From assembly GCA_911728455.2 (NCBI GenBank), contig OU452226.1:15703938-15767937 (forward strand): DNA of 64,000 nucleotides, read 5' to 3'. Each line of letters opens with the position of its first letter. The first letter of the stretch is position 1. The position numbers and the translations under genes were made by a program. This document shows, one piece after another, positions 54,795 through 64,000 of this stretch. The DNA is from Marthasterias glacialis. Lineage: Eukaryota; Echinodermata; Asteroidea; Forcipulatida; Asteriidae. The notes under the pieces are model-generated. The model worked only from the letters and a program-made list of their open reading frames with translations. It searched no databases and was not told where the DNA came from.

Positions 54795-57700
54795 GCGGTT
54801 TTAGGGCCTGCACGCAAGTTTGACTAAGACTGGTTACTTTCCACACCATGCACAGCTTCGAACATCCCTTGCTTTTTTGGTCTTCTGAGGAGTACACTAG
54901 TTTATACCGCATTTAGTCATCGATAATCACAACCAGCCTTTTATACTTTCATCAGGGTATTATAAATACGGTTGCCGCGCGTTGTCGAGGAACACAACCG
55001 TTATTCGGTTGTGTTTTCAGAAGGATTTTTGTGCCCGTTCAAATTGTGCTTTTTGTTTTAAAAGTGGAACTGAATGCTTAGAGGTGAGAGTCAATGCTGA
55101 CACAGGGGTCTGAAACTGTGATCCAAACTTTAGGAGTTGAAAAGAAGCTTCTGGGAACAGCATCCTCAGCACACGATATTAAGTAGGTCATGGAAGATGT
55201 AGTAATTTGGGAGAGGATGTTTGTCTCGCAACGGATTCATTTACCTCTCCCTGTTCTTATTAGCTGTGCTGTGAAGATACTTGCGTTTATATCTCTCCAT
55301 GTCTTGTTTCTGCGCACTGGGGCAGGCTGCTTATCCCTTCAAAAAGTAGCCCACACCTCGAATGGCCTTTGGGTCTTGTGATGGGAAAACTGCATAACAA
55401 ATAAATAAATAAAAAAATCAAACAAAATCAAAGTAATGATTTATTCATATCTGAAGAAAATAACAGCAATTTTCCTCAAGTCAGACATAAAAAAGATCTG
55501 AATTTAGATAAAAGTCTGACATTTTTCATCTCTGATTGTTGGGAGAAAATTCACTTTCATTTAGAGAGAAATGTTTCTCCTGAATATCATACGTCCATGT
55601 TTTACCCCCGATCGTAACCAAGATCATCGAATTATCCTTTCAATGGGGTCAATTTAAACTGAGACATGTTGCATTTTCAACAGCCTTTTTTTATTTGTAG
55701 AGCTCTTGCCATTTTTGTGGACACTCGAGACTGGACTTTCAACCGAGCAGAAAACGTAACAGATATATATGAAATGGTAAACATATTGGCGGCAATGATG
55801 ATGATAAAGTAGGATTCATATCTTAACTGCCCGGGGATGGGGAGAAAGATTTCTGCCGTTAAGACCCTGCCAGTTTCCACGCCGCTTAATGGACTTTAAA
55901 ACAGTATTAATAAGTTTCGTCACTTGATAAATTGGACGTGGTTCACCTTTTGGTAAAATGAGACAATTGCTTTTCGGTAATGATGCTCCTCGATCAAACA
56001 AAACAAAAACAGATTTTACAAGCTAGTCAATATATAAGGTCGACGGTAAAGAGTAGGGAGGAAAGTGATGATCATTCAAGAATAGCGCGGTATCTTCACT
56101 CATTATGACGAAGAGAAAAAGTTATTGTTTTGGTGTGGTTATAATGACACGGTGAAAAAGTTGTGGCTGGAAGACACTTTCTCCTGATGATTCTTTATAG
56201 TTTTTGACATAAATTGGGTAACGATGCATTGGCATTCACCAGAAGGAGTAAACAACGATGTATGGAGGAGATACGATGAGGGAAAGATCTGGTATAGCCA
56301 CATCTGATCATGGCTTCGGCAGAAAAGACCATCCTGGTAATTATAACCTTGTACTGATAGCGTCCTCCTTCTCCGTACGTGCTCGGTGTTCTCAATAATA
56401 AACGAGAAGACCTGCGTATGTAATATAGATTGGTTTGGCTTGTGCCCCGACAGATGTTTGGCCCATGGGAAAGACAGACTAATCACATCGTCGGCTTGTT
56501 TTACCAAATTAATGTTTGGAGGTAAGGGAAGAAGAGGGTAGTCCTTGCTTTCATGTGAGATGAAGAGATTATCTTGTAGGGTCCTGTAAGCTCCCGGCAA
56601 ATGGGGACACCAGCTGGTGATTGGGGTTGATGAATATAGGTTGTGTCTTGTTTTTTTTTTTTTTAGTTTTTTTTTTTTTCTCTTTAAAGTTGAAATCTGT
56701 CTTATGATGCACAGACATCTTGTTTTATTTCCATTCAAACTTATAGTCTGGTTCCCTTTTTTGATATGATAAGAAAGCATTTCCATGGTTAGGTTTGTAC
56801 ACTGGGAACTCGACATTGATGGCGGAATCATTGAGATAAAACCTCATTATGGTGTAATTGTCATTGGTGTAAGCAATGCGAATCAAAGTGAGGCTAAAAG
56901 AAGAAAAACGGCCTGGTTCCTCTTTGAAATGAAGAGCACCAGTTGTTAGATACGGAAAAAGGGAAAATGCCGTATCCGACCCACACTTTTTTTCCTTTTT
57001 TTTTTTAGGTGTTCGGCCACCAGCCGAATACTTATTGTTATTGTAGCCCTACTTTATTTTCATTTATTTATATATCTTTTGTTTTTTAGTTCGGCTAACA
57101 GCTAAAAACCTATTGTTATTGCACTGCTTCGTTCGTTTTAAGGGGTTCGACCAAAGATACTATAAAAGCAAGAACGGACACTGTGTGGAAACATGAAACG
57201 CAGAATGGCTGCGCGTGGAAGTGCGCCCGCTGTTGTTAAGCATAGGTAAAACCAAAGATCGTTTGCGCGATAAAATACCATGGAAAAACATAGTCCAAAC
57301 CGTTCCACCAACTGAAAAGTCTGATTGCAGATCAAAAAGTTGTTGTTCGACCATAAATGGTGGCGAAAATCTTAAGGAAAATGTAATATTCAGTTACTTT
57401 TGTTTTGTTTTCCTTTTCCTTTCCTTTCCTTTCCATGTTGCATGCATGAGAAAGAAAGGTACTTTGAAATATGTGGGATACATCTGGATTGAAGAACATC
57501 GATGTTCCTGGCAACAGAAAAAAAAAAACTTGAGCTATTTGTTTTAAATATATATATCTATATAGATTTTTTTACTTATGAATTATTATTTGTTTAATAA
57601 CATAACTGTGAGCGTTGTACATTAATTTGAGTAAAATAACATGAAATGATATAATACAAATGACATTACATGATGTAACGTTAGTTCGTTTTTCATTATT

Positions 57701-58204
57701 TTTTTATTTCCCCAAAATGGCGATTGAATAATAGAATCAGGGGCACAACCCAAGAGTGCAATGGAGTAGTTAAGGGTGCGAGGGTGATAAGTGAAAAGGG
57801 TTTAGCTTCACCTTTCGAGAAAAGGAGAACAAGGAACAGTTTTCAAATGATTTTTTTGTGTGTAATTGACTCACTGGATCTGTCGTGTTATGACGTCTGT
57901 TAGCTCTAATGGATGTATGACAATTTATAGTTATTGATTTTTAATATTATGTTGAACTAGGTTCAAATTGTTCGGTAGTTTTTGGTCCCCTTTTCCAAGA
58001 TGACGCAATTTGCCACTTGGAAATAGCAGGCCTACTCGTGTGGGGGGATTGTATTTGTGATGGGCGTAGCTCAGGGGCTGTATAACCCCCATGGAACTGA
58101 AGTCCAAACTTCACTCTGCACTATAACTTTTATTTCAAAGCTGTGAAAGTTCGAAGTAATTGTAACTCGTTCAAAGTCTCTAATCTTTTTTATGTATTTA
58201 CTAA
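54795..58204. other. Intergenic block, no supported gene
   Basis: The shared short repeat at 54841-54868, T runs at 56650-56685 and 56987-57005, and ATATATA at about 57548-57565. A 230-codon minus frame (56139-56831) crosses a T run and has no known motif. Confidence 0.35.
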
Positions 58205-59660
58205 TTGATTCAGGGCTGAAGATGCTGCTTGAAGGCTGGGAAAGTTTGATTTATGGATGCTGGACTGCTGGAGTTAACTGCAGGTAGCCTATATAAAATC
58301 TCTTTTTTCTAGTACCATTAATACTGGAGTTATGGACCATGCTACTGCCTTTTTGGGGCCTGCATTTTTTGTTTCGGTTGAGCTCTCTGGCTTGGCCATT
58401 GTTCACGTACACACAACGCCCTGTAAATATTTGAAGTCCTGTGGATGGCCTCCTTCTCTGGTATCCTCAAAACCATTAACTATACATTGTCAGATCCTTA
58501 CAAAATAAGTGGCGGTATGGCCATTGTTAACTCTTGTTTTGACTCTCTGACTAAAATGTCATTGAACAAGTGTTAGAAGGGCATAGGGAGCATCACTACT
58601 TACTCATCATTTCGGGATTGAGGAGGCCTTTGGTTGTCCAGGAAAGTTTAATTCACGGATGCAAGACGACAGGAGCTAACTGCAGGTAAAAAGAAATTAT
58701 TTCTAGCACCATTATTGCTGGAGTTATGGACCGGAAGGCTGCCAAATGTTTTTGGGGCCAGTATTTTTGTCTTCTTTGGAGTTCAGCATCCTCGCTGGGC
58801 CATTGTTCACGTACACACACAGCCCTGTAAATATTGGAAGTTTTCAAATTGCCTTCTTCTCTAGTCCTGGTATCCTCCCTTCTTAATTCACAACTCTACA
58901 TTGCCAGAGAGCCTTTGAGTGAGGCTTTCTAACAGTGTCACACTTGTAATATTAGGAGTGATGTGGCTGTTATTAACTCTTTCTTATACTCTCTGACAGC
59001 TCTGTGTATAGAAATCCCAATGATTGTGTGTTAGAAGGGCATTGGGAGCTTCACCGTCTACTCATCATTTTGGGGATGAAGATGCTGCTGGAAGGCTGGG
59101 AAAGTTTGATTTTCGGATGCAGGTCTACTGGAACTACCTGAAGGTAAAATCAGTTTTTCTAGCGCCATTATTTCTGGATTTATGAACAGGAGGCTTTCGA
59201 CTTTTTGGGGGCAGGTCTTTTGTTTGCATTCAGTGCAGCACCCTTGTTGGGCCATTGTTTACGTACACACACAGCCATGTAAATATTTGAACTCCTGGGG
59301 GTGGCCTCATTCTCTGGCCCAAGGTATCCTCCCTGTTTATCCCTCAACCCTAGACTACACATTGCCAGAGAGCCCTTGAGTAAGACTTTCTAACAGTGGC
59401 ACATTTGTCCAGATCCTTGCAACATTTGGGAAGATATTGCCATTCTGAAAGTCTCGTTTTCACTCTCTGACAGCTCTGTGTACAAAAAAATCCCGTTGAA
59501 CATGCATTTGAAGGGCATTTGGAGCATTACCACTTTCTTGTCATTTTCGGGGTGAAGATGTCATTGGATTGTCAGAAATTTTGATGTTTGGTCGCAAGAC
59601 TACTGGACCTAACTGCAGGTAAAACCCAATTTTTTATTTAGACCCTTTTGGTTGGAAGGT
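58205..59660 (+). repeat. Diverged tandem array of ~400-475 bp exon-plus-intron-like units
   Basis: Units begin near 58217, 58622, 59079 and 59554 (steps of about 405, 457, 475). Each starts with a block like GAAGATGCTGCTxGAAGGCTG and GGAAAGTTTGAT, then a donor-like site: CTGCAG|GTA in three units, CTGAAG|GTA in one. The first three share the core GGCCATTGTT...ACGTACACACA and TGTAAATATT. The exon-like parts have no common reading frame, so a spliced noncoding RNA is more likely than a protein. Confidence 0.7.
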
Positions 59661-60470
59661 GGTCACATGACCATGTTTACCCGGTATTAAATGACTGATA
59701 AATTCTTAGCTGGAGCAGATTAAGACCGGTCCGCTATTGCACATTCAGCGCTAACAGCCATACCTGTGTTGGCATGCAAGCTTACATGGGCACTAATTTA
59801 CTCAGTACACAATCAATACATGCCAGTACTCAATGTCAATTCTATTAGTACTAGTGCAACAGCACAACCTTTGAGTGTCACGTGCTATTTAACCCTTTGC
59901 AAAATGTCACCTGAGGACAGGAACTGAAAATATTTAAAAGCAGACAGGATCAAAATTTGAGAAAATTAAATTGGCTGTTCCAACTGCTTACCGATCAAAA
60001 GGACCTGTTGTAAAATTACCTCAAGGCTAGACAATTCAAGGAAAGTTACCCTCCTGCCTGAGTGGGTCTGAGCTGCAGCGCAGTTGGTGAACAAACTTCT
60101 TACACAAACTTTGAGAGAACGGGGAGTAAGTTGAGCACCTTGCTTCAGGCACAGTGACATGCAGAATTCTCTTTAGGACAGATTGTGATCAGAGAAATTA
60201 ACCACCATTGTTTGAAACTCCTCATTTGTGTACTTTGCTCATGATTTTGTGTTGGGGCAAGTCACACAGGTGGTATCAAAAAATGGCCATTCAAGGCAAG
60301 TCAACCTAAGCCTAACTGAACAGTCAAGTCTCTGGGTCTACAGTTCAAGACACTGCAGAATGGTAGATCCAAGATCCAAGATTCCATGCAACCACTTTGC
60401 AATGACATTGTCAATATTTTCTAATATTTGTGATAATCTATTTAGTATTTGTTTCTTCTGTTTTCAAAGG

Positions 60471-61190
60471 GTATGCATTCAGACGTCTGCTGAGGATCCT
60501 TAATGGAAATAACCCTCCCTGATAGCAGACCTACGCAGCACATCAGATGGAGTTGTACCACAGGAACTTGTACATAATATGGAAGCCCAACAAGCACCTT
60601 GAGTAACTACATTGCTGTAATGTCATAGTCTACCAAGCTGCACATGAAAAGTGCTCTTTTACTGTGAGCAAAGTGACTTTATTTATCAGATAGGACCTAC
60701 ATGTAGTTCAATGGACAAGTCTTCTGGGATACCAACTACACGTAACTTTGATATTAACCACTCTATGACATTCTGGTAAACATTGAGGACATACATGCTG
60801 CATTTTCACATCAATATGAACTTCATAAAGGGGTTATAACTTTCAGTCAACTTTTGTACAGAGAAACTAAACCGCCTGGTGATGCTTTTGGAAGACATCA
60901 AAATGGAGAAAACTTTCCCACAACAAGAACCAGCTAGAAAATTATAACTACTTTACAAAATAAATCACACAGGATTGGTTGAAAAAGACGACAACCTTCA
61001 TGTCATCTCTGTTAATAACAGTTTCTAAGGTGAGAAGACCAGGGAGAGAATGTTGAACTGGATGATAAAAAAAAAAGAAAAAAAAAAGAAATCAGAATGC
61101 ATTTTGGAAGCTTTAAATGATTTATAAGTAAATGTGTACAAAGTACCTTTGTAAAGGAAATAAAACCAAAATGGTTTCACAGTGAAATGA
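60471..61190 (+). ncRNA. Possible terminal exon of a spliced noncoding transcript
   Basis: A pyrimidine-rich acceptor (TTTCTTCTGTTTTCAAAG at 60452-60469) precedes sequence without a long frame, ending with AATAAA at 61159-61164. Together with the donor-bearing units upstream it fits a plus-strand noncoding gene. Base composition differs from the repeats around it. There is no direct evidence of transcription. Confidence 0.3.
61159..61164 (+). terminator. Poly(A) signal AATAAA
   Basis: Canonical hexamer in GGAAATAAAACC. A GTTTGTTTTCC stretch lies about 45 bases downstream, at the usual position of a GU-rich element. Confidence 0.35.
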
Positions 61191-64000
61191 ACTATCAGTT
61201 TCGTGGCGTTTGTTTTCCTAATAGGTTTTGAACAGTCACTTAAATCAACAAAATATATGGTTTGAAATGTAACATGTAACTTTTGATTTCAGATAATTAC
61301 TATTATTTGGGGCAAAGCAATTATGTTGTGCCGACCCTCCCTGTTACGAACAGAGGTTTGAAAGCCACTGGTGTTTATTATGGTGAACTCATCGATTAAG
61401 ATGTAATTTTCTGCTTTAAATTATGCAGTAGACTCTACTGAAGCCTTTTTCTTTTGAGGTCCTGTGAGCAATAGTTTTACAGCCCTACGATTGTGTTGAC
61501 CCATCCCGTGGTCTTCCTGACCTGCAAATCCAAAGCATTAGACATTAAACTGGCACAGTTCAGACTTTGGTCTGTGAAACACTGTGCATGTTGTGCATTA
61601 TGGGTGTCACCTGTAAACCATGGAGGCCGTAAAGAAGATGAATGAAAATGAAACTCAGAAGTCAGGACAGGCACAATATCATCATAGGGATCATACCGCT
61701 AATACTCAACAATAATGAGCTTTTCTGCAAATCTCATTTACATATAATTTATGGCACGTCTTAAAGAAGAAAATTAACTGCACAGTTGTTAGTGATAATG
61801 TTTAATTAAGTCAATGATGTACAAGCAAACTAAACTTGCTCCAAATCTTCAAATTGCTATGAATACAAATTATGCGATCTACTATAAGGAATTTTAAGCG
61901 TATGATTAGAGGTCAATTAAAAACAGCGTCTAAAATGTTGGAAAATGTTTTGCCGAGAGGTTGAAGGTTTCTCCTGATGTTCTTGAAGCAAACGTCTGGG
62001 TCATACATAAACCTTACTTTGTTCAATTTTTTGAACAGCTAGTTTATCCCTAATGTGAAAATATGCCAAACGAATCGAGGGAAACTTGAAGAATTACTGA
62101 CTGTTTCCTGATGTGTCGCAAAACCTGATGGGCAATATAGAGCGGCAGTATAGAGGGGCTCAAAAGTCGAATTCAGTTTTGTGATGCACTCATTTTCCAG
62201 TAAGATAGAGTCTTTATGAAAGAGGAAAATTAAATCACAAATCCTTACATTAAAACGGTGTAAAATGCCATTTTGGGTAATATCCTCCCAGTGCAAATTG
62301 TCGAAATCCAAAAACGTCAGATGACGTCACATATTGAATATAAGAGTCTGTGCATTTTTGAACAGGAATTATTTTGTTGGCCAATCCGGAATTTCGATTA
62401 AATTTATCGAAAAGAAGCACAGAAGTTGACCTTTTGACTGACGCTTAAATTCTTCTTTGGAATGTACAGACCCATTGCTGTTGATATCCACTGACTTCAA
62501 GTTTCAAATTTCGATCAGAAAGAGTATAAAACGAAATGATATTTAAGACCATTTTAATGAGAGAACTGAGACTTCTCCACACCCCCACTCCACTTTCATA
62601 AGGACTCGACTGAAAAATGAGTGTCTCACAAAACTGAACTTGACCTGGGAAAACATCTTTGCGATGTCCGTGCCCCCAGGTGACCCCCCTGTTGACACAC
62701 CCTCCATTGAAATTTGGTCTTTTGAGATTAAAATTACCAAAGTATAATGGTAACATTTTACTAGCTTTTTGTAGTAATTTCACATGATAACAAAAAACTA
62801 TTTTTCAACCTACACGCAGACAATGTATTTATTTTTACACCCAAGTCAGATTATCTTTACACAAAATAAAAATTGCAAATGACCAAACAAAAGCGCTATT
62901 GAAGGGGCTCGTCTTAAGAGAATAGCTAACGGAAACTACGGTTTGAGTTGTCCAGGAGTGACTATGGAAAAGGGTACACCCCCTTGTATCCCTTAAAATT
63001 TGAGTCAGTTTCGTCGCTGCTGATTGCACTGATCTAGTTTTGGTGTAAGGATGACCTACTCTGAAAATTCAAAGGACAGCAATGTCCCGGGTTGGCAGAC
63101 ACCGTTGTTTGAGCCACAAGAATCCAGATAAACAATATCAGTAACCCATATTTGTAGTCAATGGGATCCATACAACGAGTTCCACTCATATCCAGGGAAA
63201 TGCCTTTTCTCAGAGCAACATTTGTGCCTTTCAATAGCAAGGGGCAAATATTTCTTACACTATACATTCTTGCCTATTGAGGGCGCTATGTGACACCAGA
63301 GCAACGCACCAAATTTCCGTGTTACACCTGAATTAAGCCCATTTTGCAGCATACCATTTTTGCACTACTTGAATACGAAGCCCATTATTCTTTGTCATGC
63401 TTCGTGAAGGGCTGACTGAGCGCTTGGTTCTTATATGTTTGTAGGGGGTCACGCTTGGATTGATTTGATGTGTATGTATGCGGTGTAAAGGGAAATAGGA
63501 AAACTAAACGAATTATGGTTGAAAAATGATAGGACCACGGTGATACTCGATTAGACAAGATTGCAGGGCAAACGAAGATGCGTTTGGAAACATAAAAAGA
63601 ACATCCTGCTTAGCAAACTGAAAGAAAACATGAGGAGATGGCCAGCAACATCTTGTAGGTCATTGGACATTTACACGTGAGCGTGGCAAGACCTGCAACA
63701 ACAGCAGAAAGATACAGTGTGGCCAGTGGCGGCACAGCAGCACATCAAGCGCCAAATGACAGGAGAAAAGAAGGAAAGTACGGTATTGGTCAACTCTGGC
63801 CTCGTCTTAACACGCGATAGTATGTCGAAACGGCATACAGACCGGGGCTTCCCAGACCTGCACTGCCACATGGAGGACTGCATGCCGAGAGTAACTTGTA
63901 AAGACGGTATTTGGGTGCGGTCGCCCGGGAGGTGGCAGCGGGGAGACTGCAGCAGGGAGACAACACACACTCCGGGCTTCTAACTGGTGCAAGCGCTGTA
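61191..64000. other. Intergenic, no supported gene
   Basis: Minus-strand frames of 77-112 codons (for example 62445-62783 and 63034-63267) lack motifs and splice support. The 62.0-63.3 kb part reads like an old interspersed repeat, but I cannot delimit it. The last 330 bases are GC-richer, with overlapping frames on both strands and no recognised product. Confidence 0.35.

Noticed and set aside
58600-58625. C/D-box snoRNA on the minus strand (ATGATGA in two units)
   Set aside because: The C-box-like word is present in two units, but no D box or terminal stem is found at the right distance.

Overview
The window looks like animal nuclear DNA, most likely from an echinoderm and probably a sea star. 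Two things point that way: genes with short GT-AG exons and long introns, and a very dense mix of short palindromic transposons and tRNA-derived SINEs whose ends resemble sea-star repeats I know. That placement is from memory, not from a search. The protein-coding content is low: two genes can be supported in 64 kb.

Layout. (1) 0-4.6 kb: intergenic DNA with a C-rich, G-poor tract, an orphan exon-like segment coding for a membrane anchor (217-337, minus), a pair of histone-type RNA 3' hairpins, a large foldback element and two TIR elements. (2) 4.6-12.3 kb, minus strand: an eight-exon gene that I assembled from splice sites. Its 538-residue product is an FAD-dependent oxidoreductase of the phytoene-desaturase/isorenieratene-synthase (CrtU-like) type with an N-terminal signal anchor. 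Its introns hold a SINE, a LINE tail, a microsatellite and MITE-like copies. (3) 12.3-18.0 kb: a spacer between two divergent genes. (4) 17.98-19.41 kb, plus strand: an intronless gene for a 475-residue basic, Ser/Pro-rich, largely disordered protein that I do not recognise, with a poly(A) signal 19 bases after the stop. (5) 19.4-58.2 kb: a gene desert with many MITE families, SINEs (two with transposons nested in or next to their tRNA-like heads), a LINE tail, an exact 70-bp direct repeat pair and a 97-bp tandem array. (6) 58.2-61.2 kb, plus strand: a diverged tandem array of about 400-475 bp units, each with an exon-like piece and a splice donor, followed by a plausible noncoding terminal exon with a poly(A) signal. 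(7) 61.2-64 kb: nothing I can name.

Most interesting points: a complete carotenoid-desaturase-like enzyme in an animal, relevant because sea stars accumulate unusual acetylenic carotenoids; foldback elements whose arms carry outward-facing histone-mRNA-type 3' hairpins; an intronless orphan gene; and a 97-bp array that repeats a composite GC-box/CCAAT motif. The two coding genes are divergent and about 5.7 kb apart. Nothing in the sequence links their functions.
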